From IMG/VR virus record IMGVR_UViG_3300018481_000055, positions 1 through 32,066 of that record: a stretch of DNA of 32,066 nucleotides. One strand, written 5' to 3'. The position numbers were made by a program, and so were the translations under genes. The notes beneath the pieces were generated by a model, which did no database searches, was not told the DNA's origin, and was given only the letters and a program-made list of their open reading frames with translations. Of the stretch, positions 20,991-30,378 are shown piece by piece (position 1 is the first letter of the stretch; each line of letters begins with the position of its first letter). The stretch comes from a virus.

Positions 20991-21533
20991 ATGCCAAGCG
21001 GGACCGGCATCACGGCCGATACCCCCGTCAATCTCGTCGTCGGAGCAGGGGTCTTCCTCAGGGACCACGCCTACCTCGGCGCGACGATCGACAACAACCT
21101 GTTCGGTGTCGAGCGCACCCTGTTCACCCCGGAGCTGAACGGGATCATGGGCGACCTTCAGGGCACCGACTACATCAACCGCAGCGTGCCCCGTCTGGAG
21201 TCGACGCTGCCCGAGATCGGGGCCGCCGTCATCCAGACGTCGATCCCCGGCGCAGCGGTCGACACGAGCACGCCCGGGATGACCATCATCTCCGACGCGA
21301 CCACGCGCCGCATCGCCGACGCTTCGTACCACGACTACGAGCTGGACGTGGATCGCCTGAACGGCGGCCAGTTCCAGTTCGAGGTCGACAACGCGCTGCA
21401 CCTCGGAGGCTTCGAAGGGGAGCTCCAGGACGACGGCCTGTTCTCGCCGCGGATCATCGTCACGGGACGACGCTCTGCTGCGAGCCCGTCGACGTCCGAC
21501 TGGCGCATCCGCATCCTCGACGTCGCTTCCTAA
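20991..21533 (+). CDS. Major tail protein (tail tube)
   Basis: 180 aa, ATG at 20991 after GGAGG. It opens GITADTPVNLVVGAGVFLRD then HAYLGATIDNNLFGVERTL and contains EIGAAVIQTSIPGAAVDTS and DYELDVDRLNGGQFQFEVDN. The N-terminal strand with ADTP and VGAG and the gene order (before the chaperones and tape measure) fit the tube protein, short for the family and with no added Ig-like domain. Confidence 0.75.
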   Translation: MPSGTGITADTPVNLVVGAGVFLRDHAYLGATIDNNLFGVERTLFTPELNGIMGDLQGTDYINRSVPRLESTLPEIGAAVIQTSIPGAAVDTSTPGMTIISDATTRRIADASYHDYELDVDRLNGGQFQFEVDNALHLGGFEGELQDDGLFSPRIIVTGRRSAASPSTSDWRIRILDVAS

Positions 21534-21542
21534 GCGTCCGTC

Positions 21543-22331
21543 GTGGAGCTGCTGATCGTCGCTCTGGCCGGGGTCGTGGTCGGCGCCTTCCTAGGCGCCG
21601 CCTACGGCTCCAGCCGAGCCTTCTCTCTCATGCGTCGTGCGCGGACGCTGCGGTCGGTCAACGCGAACGTCCGTAGGTTCATGCCCGACGTCGCTCCGAC
21701 GCGTTCTACGGCCGATATCCTCGCGGGACGCATCCGCATCACCATCGGTCGCAACGAGCACGTCCTACCCGTACTGACGCGCGCCGCAGAGTCGCGCTGG
21801 CTCGCGTCGCTGGATGCGTCGTTCAACGCCTACGCGGCAGCGCTCGACTCGGCCCCGGACTCGGGCGTCGCTCTCGGGCTGCTCGCTGCTCACCCGGACG
21901 AACTCTACGAGATGCTGTTGGCCTACGACGAGACGCACGTCTTGCCCTCGCACGCCGAGTGGATCGAGACGGGCACGTCGGCCGAAGTCGTGTACGCGAT
22001 CCTGGAGGTGTGGCGAGCCGCCAACCCTTTACTCGACTACGCCGTCGCGGCGACGACGGGGAAGTGGACGAGTGGGACGCCGCCCGAGCAGTCGAGTTCA
22101 TCGCAGCCGAGTACGGATGGCAGCTTGCCGACGTCGAACGGCTCACCTCAGAACAGCTCCGAGCCTACGTCGACTCCGCCAGCGAGCGACGAGACGCTGA
22201 CGCCGATCGACGATGGATCGAAGCAGTCGAGTCCACCCGCATCGGATACATCTTCGCCAGAGACGCCAAGGCCTATCGCAAGTGGCGCAGCAGCGTCCAG
22301 CGACGCACGCCCGCGCTGGGCTCAGGACTGA
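21543..22331 (+). CDS. Tail assembly chaperone G, with long overlapping tail
   Basis: 262 aa in frame 0; GTG at 21543 without a clear ribosome site. The first 30 residues (ELLIVALAGVVVGAFLGAAY) form a membrane-like helix, unusual for this family. The chaperone core is about residues 60-174 (ILAGRIRITIGRNEHVLPVL and LLAAHPDELYEMLLAYDETH). After residue 174 the frame encodes a Ser/Thr/Pro-rich tail that overlaps the T frame by about 265 bases, where the other frame is clearly the protein-like one. Ribosomes that do not shift would make the tailed G protein. ATGs at 21630 and 21681 are alternative starts. Confidence 0.7.
   Translation: MELLIVALAGVVVGAFLGAAYGSSRAFSLMRRARTLRSVNANVRRFMPDVAPTRSTADILAGRIRITIGRNEHVLPVLTRAAESRWLASLDASFNAYAAALDSAPDSGVALGLLAAHPDELYEMLLAYDETHVLPSHAEWIETGTSAEVVYAILEVWRAANPLLDYAVAATTGKWTSGTPPEQSSSSQPSTDGSLPTSNGSPQNSSEPTSTPPASDETLTPIDDGSKQSSPPASDTSSPETPRPIASGAAASSDARPRWAQD
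22058..22064 (+). other. -1 frameshift slippery site GGGGAAG
   Basis: In frame 0 the site is read as G GGG AAG. Slipping back one base after AAG continues with GTG GAC GAG TGG, giving TTGK-VDEWDAARAVEFIAAEY, a natural junction into the T frame. The P-site GGG re-pairs perfectly; the A-site is less good, so slippage efficiency is uncertain. Confidence 0.7.
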
Positions 22332-22408
22332 CGGGGGCGGCACTGGAGGCAGCGGTGATGCACGTCGCGTCACAGTTCCCGAATAACGTCGTCAGGGGCG
22401 CCGCGTAG
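22064..22408 (+). CDS. Tail assembly chaperone T domain (frameshift extension)
   Basis: Expressed as a fusion with G after the -1 shift; there is no proper start of its own. It reads VDEWDAARAVEFIAAEYGWQ then LADVERLTSEQLRAYVDSAS and RWIEAVESTRIGYIFARDAK, a typical T-domain of acidic helices that binds tail tube subunits while G coats the tape measure. Ends where the tape measure GTG begins. Confidence 0.75.
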   Translation: MDEWDAARAVEFIAAEYGWQLADVERLTSEQLRAYVDSASERRDADADRRWIEAVESTRIGYIFARDAKAYRKWRSSVQRRTPALGSGLTGAALEAAVMHVASQFPNNVVRGAA

Positions 22409-25408
22409 GTGGGCGCGATCGGCGACGTCTTCCTGCGCGTCCGAGCCGACCTGAAGGAGTTCGAGGCCGAGATACAGGCGGCTGCTCGCAAGGGCGGCAC
22501 CAACGCCGCGCAGACGTTCGGACAGCACTTCGGCAAGGCTGGCGCCGCGATGCAGAACTTCGGCCGGACGCTGACGACGAACGTCACGCTTCCGGTGGTC
22601 GGACTGGGCGTCGTCGCGGCCAAGGTCGGCAGCGACTTCGAAGACACGATGAACCAGCTTGTCGGCCTCGCGAACGTGCCGCGTGGCGAGATCGAGGGCA
22701 TCCGCGAGGAGCTCCTGAAGCTGGGCCCCGCGATCGGCAAGACGCCGCAGGAGCCGGCCGAGGCGTTCTACTTCGTCGCGTCGTCGGGCTTCGAGGCGAA
22801 GGACGCGCTCGACGTCGTGACCAAGTCGGCGCGACTCTCCGCCGCGGGCATGGGCCAGACGCAGGACATCGCGAAGGTGCTCTCCGCGTCGATCAACGCC
22901 TACGGCGCCGAGAACCTGACCGCCGCCCGCGCGGCAGACGTGCTCACCGCCGCCGTCACCGAGGGCTCCGCCGAGGCCGACCAGTTCGCGAACGCGCTCG
23001 GCGTCGTCATCCCGACGGCCGCGACGATGGGCGTCTCGATCGACCAGGTGACGGGCGCCCTCGCTGCGATGACGCTCTCGGGCCTCGACGTCAACGAAGC
23101 GACCACTTCGCTGAACCAGGTCATGATCTCGCTCCTGAACCCGACCACCGAGGCGGAGAAGGCCCTCGGCGATCTCGGCACGTCGTCCAAGGAGCTGCGC
23201 CAGGAGCTGAAGGAGAAGGGCCTCCTCGTGACGCTCCGCGACCTGGAGGCGCGCTTCGAAGGCAACGACGAGGCAGCCGGGCTCGTCTTCGGCAACGTCA
23301 GAGCGCTCCGCGGCGTGTTGAACCTACTCGGACTCGACTCCGAGAAGCTGAACTCCGTCATGGCCCACACGGAGACGGCGCTCGGCGACGAGGCCAAGGC
23401 CTACGAGGCGACGGAGGGCTCGTCTCGCGAGTACCAGCGCGCCATGGCCGAGCTTCAGGTGCTACTCATCGAGCTGTCCGAGGACGTGCTCCCCGTCGCC
23501 GTCGATCTGCTGCGTCAGATCGGCAGCGTCGCGCGTACCCTCGCGGGCTTCTGGCGACAGCTGTCACCCGAGACGCGCGGGATCGTCGTACAGCTGCTCG
23601 CGCTGGCCGCGGTCGTCGGACCGCTGACGCTCGTCTTCGGCAAGCTGACCTCTGGCTTCGGACTGTTCCTGCGGACGATCGGGGGAGCCGGGAAGCTGAT
23701 CGCCCCCGTGGTCAAGGTCTTCGGACGACTCGGGCTGACGCTGGCGACTGCCGTCGGCGAGTCGCTGGCGAGCAGCGCCGCGGGTCAGGCCGTCGCGAGC
23801 GGCGTCACGAAGATGCTCGCCTCGGGCCCCGTCACGGCAGCAGCGAGCCTCGCTGGACGTGCGCTGGGACTCGCGACCGCGACGGCGATCCCGCTCGGTC
23901 TGGCGGCGGGCGCAGCGGCGATCGGAGCTGGCATCGCCCTGCTGTTCAAGGCCATCGTGCTCGACCCCGGACTCCAGCAGCAGACGAGGGACATCGGCAA
24001 GTCCGTCGACGAGCAGATCGCCACGGGCGTCGGCGACCTGGAGCAGAGTCGCGCAGCGCTTCAGACGGGCATCGACAAGATCAAGGCGCTGCCGTTCGGT
24101 GAGTTCCTGTACGGCGACCAGATACGCGACCTTCAGGCGCAGATCGACAACATCGACAAGTCCGTCGCCGACAAGGCGAAGACGATACCGAAGACGATCG
24201 CCACCGCGCTGGAGTACGGCCAGTCCGAGGTCGACGTCTCCGCGCGGATGATGGTCAACGGCATCTCCGCTGCCGTCGTCGACGAGGGAGCTGACGCGGG
24301 TGCAGAGGCGAAGAAGGTCGGCGGCTACGTCGCGACCGGAGTCGGCGCGGGCATCCTCGAACAGCAGGGCGCAGTCGACACCGCGATGGCGACGCTGACG
24401 AACCTAATCAAGAACGAGCGCACACCGGCGCAGCAGGCGTCGCACGTCATCGGCCAACTCATCTCCAAGGAAGTCTCCAACGGCGTCGTCTCGGGCCGTC
24501 CTGGCGTGAAGGACGCGGCTCGATCGCTGCGCGAGTCTGGCGAGCAGGAGCTCCGCGCGTTCATCGCTGGCGGGGGCAAGATCGGCAAGAAGGCGATGAC
24601 CGAACTACGGGACGGCATGAAGTCGAAGGACCCCGAGGTTCGCAACCAGTCAAAGCGGACGCTGAAGATCATCGACCAGGAGCTGGACAAGCTGAAGGGC
24701 GTCGGCAAGAACGCGGGCGAGGGAGCGGGCTCGGGCGTCAAGACGGGCATCGACAACAAGCGGGGCGCGGTCCGCGGAGCGGCGGGCGCGTACCGGACGG
24801 CGATCAAGGCGCAGCTTCCGTCGAGCAGCGAGGGACAGCGGTGGGGCTCCGGGCTCGGCAACGCGTACGCCGGGGGCATTCGGTCGTCGAAGAAGTGGGC
24901 GGTGCAGGCAGCGCGTAACACGGCCCTCGCGGTCGCCGCGATCCTGAAGACGTCATCCCCGCCGGGGCCGCTCTCGCCGCTTCATCACATCGTCGACTGG
25001 GCGCGCGAGACGATGCAGTTCTACGCCGGTGGACTGGAGTCGCAGGCGGGCGTCGTCCAGAAGGCAGCGGTCGGCGCAGTCGACGGCGCGCGGTACGCGC
25101 TGACGGGCAACGAGTTCGACGCGACGATGTCCGCCCGGGTACGCTCGTCGATCGTCGCCCCGGGCGCAGCGATCGCCCAGAGCATGACGTCAGGGGTGCT
25201 CGCAGCGACCGGGGCTAGAACGGACGCAGAGGGCGGCAAGGCCGGGGGAGTGGTCTACAACTACAATATGCCCGTCCAGGGCGCTCTGCCGGTTCGTACG
25301 CCGCGTGACACCGTAGCAGCGATGAGGCGCATCTCCGAGATCGGGGAGCTGCCTCCGAAGACGCTCTCGCCGCAGTATCCCCGGCAGTCCTCGGAGGTGC
25401 GTCCGTGA
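22409..25408 (+). CDS. Tape measure protein
   Basis: 999 aa, GTG start adjacent to the T stop. Residues 1-50 (GDVFLRVRADLKEFEAEIQA) and NVTLPVVGLGVVAAKVGSDF then FEDTMNQLVGLANV are the PhageMin-tail signature. A helical core is followed by hydrophobic segments around residues 390-420 and 450-515 and a Lys/Gly-rich C-terminal half. It sets tail length: at about 1.5 angstrom per residue this predicts a tail near 150 nm. The segment TGARTDAEGGKAG near the end contains dispersed 14-mer copy 6. The last hydrophobic regions may help DNA cross the membrane. Confidence 0.92.
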   Translation: MGAIGDVFLRVRADLKEFEAEIQAAARKGGTNAAQTFGQHFGKAGAAMQNFGRTLTTNVTLPVVGLGVVAAKVGSDFEDTMNQLVGLANVPRGEIEGIREELLKLGPAIGKTPQEPAEAFYFVASSGFEAKDALDVVTKSARLSAAGMGQTQDIAKVLSASINAYGAENLTAARAADVLTAAVTEGSAEADQFANALGVVIPTAATMGVSIDQVTGALAAMTLSGLDVNEATTSLNQVMISLLNPTTEAEKALGDLGTSSKELRQELKEKGLLVTLRDLEARFEGNDEAAGLVFGNVRALRGVLNLLGLDSEKLNSVMAHTETALGDEAKAYEATEGSSREYQRAMAELQVLLIELSEDVLPVAVDLLRQIGSVARTLAGFWRQLSPETRGIVVQLLALAAVVGPLTLVFGKLTSGFGLFLRTIGGAGKLIAPVVKVFGRLGLTLATAVGESLASSAAGQAVASGVTKMLASGPVTAAASLAGRALGLATATAIPLGLAAGAAAIGAGIALLFKAIVLDPGLQQQTRDIGKSVDEQIATGVGDLEQSRAALQTGIDKIKALPFGEFLYGDQIRDLQAQIDNIDKSVADKAKTIPKTIATALEYGQSEVDVSARMMVNGISAAVVDEGADAGAEAKKVGGYVATGVGAGILEQQGAVDTAMATLTNLIKNERTPAQQASHVIGQLISKEVSNGVVSGRPGVKDAARSLRESGEQELRAFIAGGGKIGKKAMTELRDGMKSKDPEVRNQSKRTLKIIDQELDKLKGVGKNAGEGAGSGVKTGIDNKRGAVRGAAGAYRTAIKAQLPSSSEGQRWGSGLGNAYAGGIRSSKKWAVQAARNTALAVAAILKTSSPPGPLSPLHHIVDWARETMQFYAGGLESQAGVVQKAAVGAVDGARYALTGNEFDATMSARVRSSIVAPGAAIAQSMTSGVLAATGARTDAEGGKAGGVVYNYNMPVQGALPVRTPRDTVAAMRRISEIGELPPKTLSPQYPRQSSEVRP
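25217..25230 (+). repeat. Dispersed 14-mer, copy 6
   Basis: Exact copy preceded by GACCGGGGCT, about 60 codons before the tape measure stop, encoding ARTDAE. Confidence 0.75.
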
Positions 25409-25869
25409 CGTCGCTCGTCGCTACCCTGGGCCTCACCTACGACGCCGAGGACGTCCAGAGCACCGACGGCATCTTCCTGGAGATCGTCAGCGGCCTGTAC
25501 GACGGGATCGACGTCAGGGGCGACGACGTGACGGTGCCGTACGCCGACGGACAGGTGTCGCGCCCCCGCCGACGTCACAACCGGAAGATCGGTTTGAAGG
25601 GCTACGTCAGGGGAGGCGACCCGCTGGCGACGACGGTCATCGAGCGGCAGATGGACTACTCGACTAAGCGGCGGTTCTTCGACACGCTGTTCGATCCTGC
25701 TCGACTGCCCGCGACGCTGATCGTCCTCATGCCCGACGGGCTGACCACGGCGACGATCGAGGCGCGCCCGCTGAACTTCATTCCGACACTCATCGTGCCG
25801 AGCGAGTTCTGCTACATGGACGTCGAGATGCTGTCAGTCGATCCGGACTGGACGTGGGCCGCGTCGTGA
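25405..25869 (+). CDS. Distal tail protein (Dit-like)
   Basis: 154 aa, GTG overlapping the tape measure stop. LGLTYDAEDVQSTDGIFLEI then GIDVRGDDVTVPYADGQVSR and RRHNRKIGLKGYVRGGDPL match the compact Dit N-domain with its RGxD and P-x-x-x-G loop; IVPSEFCYMDVEMLSVDPDW ends it. It is the usual first gene after the tape measure and forms the hub ring to which the next protein attaches. Confidence 0.75.
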   Translation: MTSLVATLGLTYDAEDVQSTDGIFLEIVSGLYDGIDVRGDDVTVPYADGQVSRPRRRHNRKIGLKGYVRGGDPLATTVIERQMDYSTKRRFFDTLFDPARLPATLIVLMPDGLTTATIEARPLNFIPTLIVPSEFCYMDVEMLSVDPDWTWAAS

Positions 25870-26069
25870 GACTCGTCATCGGTCCTGCCCGGTTCGACGT
25901 CGAGCTGACCGAGCCGAACCGGGAGGACGCCGAGGAGCTCCTCGGCGGGATCGCGTCGATGCTCGCGGACGCGTGCGACGAGTCGGCCGCGGTCCGGACG
26001 AACGGCTCGTTCGTCCTGCTCGACGGCGACGAGGACACGGTCGCGACGATCACGCCGGTCGAGGCCTAG
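25866..26069 (+). CDS. Small protein, 67 aa
   Basis: GTG at 25866 overlaps the Dit stop. It reads RLVIGPARFDVELTEPNRED then AEELLGGIASMLADACDESA and ends SFVLLDGDEDTVATITPVEA: beta-alpha-beta with an acidic surface. Unknown function, probably a tail tip accessory or chaperone. Confidence 0.6.
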   Translation: MRLVIGPARFDVELTEPNREDAEELLGGIASMLADACDESAAVRTNGSFVLLDGDEDTVATITPVEA

Positions 26070-26072
26070 CCC

Positions 26073-29000
26073 GTGGTCGACCTCGCGCTAGCGGCGACCG
26101 TAACGACCGACGGCTCCAGCGCCGGGTTCGCGCCCTCCAACCCGAGCGCCGTCAACGACGACGACGCTGGTACGCAGTCCGTCGTCGGTCCGTTCGCGAC
26201 GTGGGGGCCCGGCAGCCGGACGTCGATCTGGGAGTTTGACTTCGGCTCCGTCGTCTCGTTCGACTCGGTGCTCTGCTACGCGGGGTCGGCGGGCGACTTC
26301 GATCCGTCGTCCGGAACGTACGACCTGACGCACATCTACCGTGAGAAGCAGATACACGTCTCCGACGATGGCGTCGCGTGGACCGAGATCGCCTCGACCG
26401 AGTCCAACCTGCCGTACCTCGGCCGGAACGGGACGCGGTTCGACTTCGCCGAGCAGACGCACCGCTATATGCGCGTCTGGTTCCAGCGACGCGTGCCATC
26501 CGGCGCGCTGCACTACTTCGCGGCCGAGGGGGTCATCGGGATCACCGTCAACAGCGTCGGCGAGCCCGAGCCCGAGCCGCCGCCGCCCGTGCTCCCTCCG
26601 ATCCAGGTCGAGATCGACGGCGTGAGCTTCGACGGGCTGAAGGAGAAGACGATCCGCGTCGCGCTGAACGACGCAGGCTCGTTCCACTTCGTCATCAACA
26701 GGGGCGACCCGCAGGCGACAGAGGACAAGATCGTTCGCGGCGCGCTCGTCGAGGTGACCATCCCGCAGATACACTCGGGGGTGCTCGCAGAGTTCCACCT
26801 GGAGTCGGGTGACTTCGACCTGCTGAAGACGGGCGAGGAGGGCGACGAGTGGCTGTCGTTCGGCGGCCCCGGCTCCCTCGCGATCCTGAAGCGCGCGGTC
26901 ATGGACTACGTGCAGCGCATCGGCTCGACGGTCGAGGTCTTTCCCGCGAAGGGGTACTGGAAGTTCACCAACAGCGCGGGCAATCGCACAGAGGGTGACA
27001 TCATCCGTCGCATCGTCGACGAGGCCGACGAGCCGACGCGTCCGGGCGAGCCCGTGCCGCCCATCACGCGCACCTTCTCTGACGACGACGACACCGACGG
27101 CACGCCGTGGGAGGACGAGGAGTTCGAAGGCTCGTGGAAGGTGCCCATCGGGGCGAACGTCTACGACGAGGTTATCCGCCTCGCGAACGGCGGCTTCGTC
27201 ATGGTCGAGATGATCCCGCCCGCGTACACGATGAACGCCTATCGCGACTTCGGACGCGACCTGACGTCCGACGTCTTCGCCACCGACAAGGTGCGCTTCG
27301 TGAAGGGCGTCAACATCGTCGAGAACCTGGAGCGCTCGATGCTCGGCGCACAGTGGGCGACTCGCGCCGTCGTGAAGTACGAGGAGACCTATACCCGGGC
27401 GGCGATCTCCGGGACGTTCCCCTACGAGCAGGAGGCCTACATCGAGTCGTCGGCCGACACGGAGACGACTGCTCGACGCGAGGCCCAGGGCAAGATGCGC
27501 CTGCGCGAAGACGCGCAGGAGGCGATCCTCGTCAGCGTGCTCTCGCCGTACGTCGGACAGGAGCGCGAGTGGGTCCCGACGATCGACGACAAGGTGCGCT
27601 ACCTGCCGGGGCCCGAGTGGTCCGACAACGGGCAGTATTGGATCGGCGATCTCGTCACCCTGCACACCGGCGACGGCGACTTCGAATACGACAACTTCGA
27701 CCAGCGCATCTACGCGATCACCCTCTCCGAGACTGACACGGGCGAGCTGGCCATCCCCATCGTGGAGCTGAACGCTCCGTATCGTCGCCCGGGCGAGGAC
27801 AGCCAGCTATCGTCGACTGCGGGGGCCTCGGCGGGCACGGGCAACGCAGGCGGGGGCGGGGGCGGGGGAAGCACGACAGTCACCCCTGCTCCGCACACGC
27901 ATCCCGATCTCGACTGGAAGCCCGCGGTGCGGGCAGCGACGACGGCTGACGTCACGATCGCCACCGCGCTGAACAGCGGCGACACGATCGACGGCGTGAC
28001 GCTCGCGATCCACGACCGGGTGCTCGTCAAGGACCAGTCTGACGCGGCAGAGAACGGCATCTACGTCGTGGGCACGACGCCAGCGCGGTCGGCAGACTTC
28101 AGCGACGCGGACGAGGTGCTGGGCGCCGTCGTCTACGTCGTCGCCGGAACGGTCAACGCGTCCACGGCGTGGAGCGTCACGAACACGAGCGCACCCGACG
28201 TCGGCACCGACGACATAACCTTCGACGCGTTCGGCGGCGGCGGCGGCTCGCTGACGGTCGACGACGGGGCGACGTCGGTCGCGGACGTCGAGACGATCGT
28301 CTTCGACGGAGCGACTGTCACCGACGACGGTGGGGGCCAGGTCACGGTCGAGGTCGAGGGCGGCGTGGGCGGACGGACGCTCCTCCGTCAGGTCTACACG
28401 CGGACCGTCGGCGACTACACGACGTCGGGCACGTCGATGCAGGACATCGACGGGACGAACCTCCTGTTCACGCTGGTCCTGCCTGAGCCCGCGCGCGTGC
28501 GGATGATGCAGGTCTGCCACATCCTCGGCTCCGGCACGGCGAACCAGCAGATATTCATGGACCTCGCGGTCGACGGCACGCGCGTCGGCGGCACGACCGA
28601 CTCCGAGGGGCTCGTCGCGTTCCGCAACGCGAACGACACCACGCAGCGGCGCTACAACGGGACGATCGTCTACACGACCGACGTCCTCACGGCGGGATCG
28701 CACACGTTCAAGTTCATGTGGGCGGCGGCGTCGGGGACCGCGACGATCGTCGTGACCGGCAAGCCTCGCTGGGTCGTCGAGGAGGTCCCGGCTACGACCG
28801 GCTCCACCGCGATCGCGACGCCGACGGCGCGCGCCAAGTACACGGCGGGGGACATCACCTGCTCCGCGAACGCGGTCTGGGCGGAGCTGAACAGCGCGCT
28901 CCGGTGTACCGTCCCGGCCGTCGTCGGAGACGTCCTCGACGTCAGCCTGTCGGCGGTCGCGCTCGGCACCGAGGCGGTCGACCTCTACCTGACCGCTATG

Positions 29001-29954
29001 TCGGCCCTGAGCGGGACGCTGACCAACGACGTCGCGACCGACGCCGCCAAGTCCGACTCGACGCTCGGCGTCTCCGGATGGACGATCCTCTCGGGCGTCG
29101 CCGACGGACGCTCGGGGTCGGTCCAGTACGTCGTACAGGCGGGCGACATCTCGGGCGGCAACGTGACGCTGACGCCGTGCTACCGGACGTCGAGCAGTAC
29201 GGACCGCGTGCTGGAGGCGACGGCCAACTCGCCGATACACTTCGCCGTCGCGAACCTCGGACAGCCGGGCAACGCGTCGCGGCTGTACCTGCCGTCCTCC
29301 ACGTCGCCGTCGCTGACGCAGGAGGGCGAGGTCGCCTACGACTCCGACGACGAGCGGGTCGTGGTCTACGACGGACAGCGGAACCGCGCCGTCAGTAGCG
29401 TCGGCTGGGCGCCGAACGCGCTCCAGCAGGGCGCCTACCAAGGGATGGCGATCTCGTCCTCCACGTCGATCGCGGCGAACGGCGGCACCCTGCTGATCCC
29501 GGTACTCGTCCAGAGCCACCTGCTGCTGGAGGAGGTCACGATCCGGCAGGCATCCACGTCGCTGGCGCGCGAGTGGGGATGGGACCTCTACGTCCAGGAC
29601 CTGAACAACGGCAACGGCGGTGAGAACACGCTACGCCGCGTCGCCGAGTCCAACGGGAACGACGCGTTCACACCGGGGGCTGCGTCGATCCGGTCGCTGG
29701 CGGCTACCGGAGCGCCCGTCTACCTCGCGCCCGGCGTCTACTGGCTGGCCATCCAGTGCACGCACGCGACGAACGCGCTCGCGCTCTCGCACAATACCGG
29801 TACGTCGTCGATCATAAACACGGGCCAGATGAAGACGACGACGAACCCGAACGGCGCGACGCTGGACGCGGTCGCGGCGACGTGGACGAAGCAGAACGAC
29901 CTCTTCTTCGCCGCGCTGAAGGGCCGAGTGTTCGGTCAGACGACGGCGTTCTGA
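26073..29954 (+). CDS. Tail hub and receptor-binding protein, multi-domain
   Basis: 1293 aa, GTG at 26073. Residues 1-155 form a discoidin-like beta domain (FATWGPGSRTSIWEFDFGSV, HIYREKQIHVSDDGVAWTEI, YMRVWFQRRVPSGALHYFAA). After a Pro/Glu linker (EPEPEPPPPVLPP), residues 178-579 look like a baseplate hub (GSFHFVINRGDPQATEDKIV, MLGAQWATRAVVKYEETYTR). A Gly-rich hinge (about 590-600) leads to a tail-fibre domain (TADVTIATALNSGDTIDGVT, HDRVLVKDQSDAAENGIYVV, 614-719) and a second Gly hinge at 722. The rest is Thr/Ser/Ala-rich beta sheet. It probably joins the tail tip and recognises a surface glycan through its N-terminal and C-terminal domains. Confidence 0.75.
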   Translation: MVDLALAATVTTDGSSAGFAPSNPSAVNDDDAGTQSVVGPFATWGPGSRTSIWEFDFGSVVSFDSVLCYAGSAGDFDPSSGTYDLTHIYREKQIHVSDDGVAWTEIASTESNLPYLGRNGTRFDFAEQTHRYMRVWFQRRVPSGALHYFAAEGVIGITVNSVGEPEPEPPPPVLPPIQVEIDGVSFDGLKEKTIRVALNDAGSFHFVINRGDPQATEDKIVRGALVEVTIPQIHSGVLAEFHLESGDFDLLKTGEEGDEWLSFGGPGSLAILKRAVMDYVQRIGSTVEVFPAKGYWKFTNSAGNRTEGDIIRRIVDEADEPTRPGEPVPPITRTFSDDDDTDGTPWEDEEFEGSWKVPIGANVYDEVIRLANGGFVMVEMIPPAYTMNAYRDFGRDLTSDVFATDKVRFVKGVNIVENLERSMLGAQWATRAVVKYEETYTRAAISGTFPYEQEAYIESSADTETTARREAQGKMRLREDAQEAILVSVLSPYVGQEREWVPTIDDKVRYLPGPEWSDNGQYWIGDLVTLHTGDGDFEYDNFDQRIYAITLSETDTGELAIPIVELNAPYRRPGEDSQLSSTAGASAGTGNAGGGGGGGSTTVTPAPHTHPDLDWKPAVRAATTADVTIATALNSGDTIDGVTLAIHDRVLVKDQSDAAENGIYVVGTTPARSADFSDADEVLGAVVYVVAGTVNASTAWSVTNTSAPDVGTDDITFDAFGGGGGSLTVDDGATSVADVETIVFDGATVTDDGGGQVTVEVEGGVGGRTLLRQVYTRTVGDYTTSGTSMQDIDGTNLLFTLVLPEPARVRMMQVCHILGSGTANQQIFMDLAVDGTRVGGTTDSEGLVAFRNANDTTQRRYNGTIVYTTDVLTAGSHTFKFMWAAASGTATIVVTGKPRWVVEEVPATTGSTAIATPTARAKYTAGDITCSANAVWAELNSALRCTVPAVVGDVLDVSLSAVALGTEAVDLYLTAMSALSGTLTNDVATDAAKSDSTLGVSGWTILSGVADGRSGSVQYVVQAGDISGGNVTLTPCYRTSSSTDRVLEATANSPIHFAVANLGQPGNASRLYLPSSTSPSLTQEGEVAYDSDDERVVVYDGQRNRAVSSVGWAPNALQQGAYQGMAISSSTSIAANGGTLLIPVLVQSHLLLEEVTIRQASTSLAREWGWDLYVQDLNNGNGGENTLRRVAESNGNDAFTPGAASIRSLAATGAPVYLAPGVYWLAIQCTHATNALALSHNTGTSSIINTGQMKTTTNPNGATLDAVAATWTKQNDLFFAALKGRVFGQTTAF

Positions 29955-29957
29955 TCC

Positions 29958-30212
29958 GTGGTCATCGACCCCTCCTGGCTGGAGGCCATTCGGTTCGGGA
30001 TCGACGTCGTAATCATCTTCCTGTTCATCCGGGGCGATCTCGTCGCGGGCGTTCTCTACAAGCGGCAGGAGGACCGCGCTGATCGAGCGACCGAGACAGC
30101 GGAGCGCACCGCCGCTACGCTGGAGAAGATGGTCGAGCGGCAGCGCCGCTACCGGCGGGGCGAAGACGTCAGCGGCCACGGACGGAGCGACGACGATGTG
30201 GAAGCGTCCTGA
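29958..30212 (+). CDS. Membrane protein with cytoplasmic coiled coil, 84 aa
   Basis: GTG at 29958. One hydrophobic helix (FGIDVVIIFLFIRGDLVAGV) is followed by a charged coiled coil (YKRQEDRADRATETAERTAA, TLEKMVERQRR). A holin or tail-tip-associated membrane function is possible. Its 3' end overlaps the next ATG by 17 bases. Confidence 0.6.
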   Translation: MVIDPSWLEAIRFGIDVVIIFLFIRGDLVAGVLYKRQEDRADRATETAERTAATLEKMVERQRRYRRGEDVSGHGRSDDDVEAS

Positions 30213-30378
30213 CCGCTGGGAGCGCATCCTTCGCAGGTTCGTTCGATCGGACCTCGACGAGCAGGAGCAGCGCACCGAGCGCGTCCTCGTTCACGCCGAG
30301 AACATCAGACGCGAGGCGGACGCTATTCTCCGCGAGTACCAGGCTGCCGACGCTCGCTTCAGGAGGTCGCCGCGGTGA
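30196..30378 (+). CDS. Small helical protein, 60 aa
   Basis: ATG at 30196 after GGAG. A single amphipathic helical stretch rich in Arg and Glu (WERILRRFVRSDLDEQEQRT, HAENIRREADAILREYQAAD). It is translationally coupled to both neighbours; function unknown. Confidence 0.5.
   Translation: MWKRPDRWERILRRFVRSDLDEQEQRTERVLVHAENIRREADAILREYQAADARFRRSPR

Noticed and set aside
26088-29519. Long minus-strand ORFs (525 and 570 aa) opposite the tail hub gene
   Set aside because: Arg/Asp/Val-rich, motif-free products; typical antisense shadows of high-GC coding sequence.
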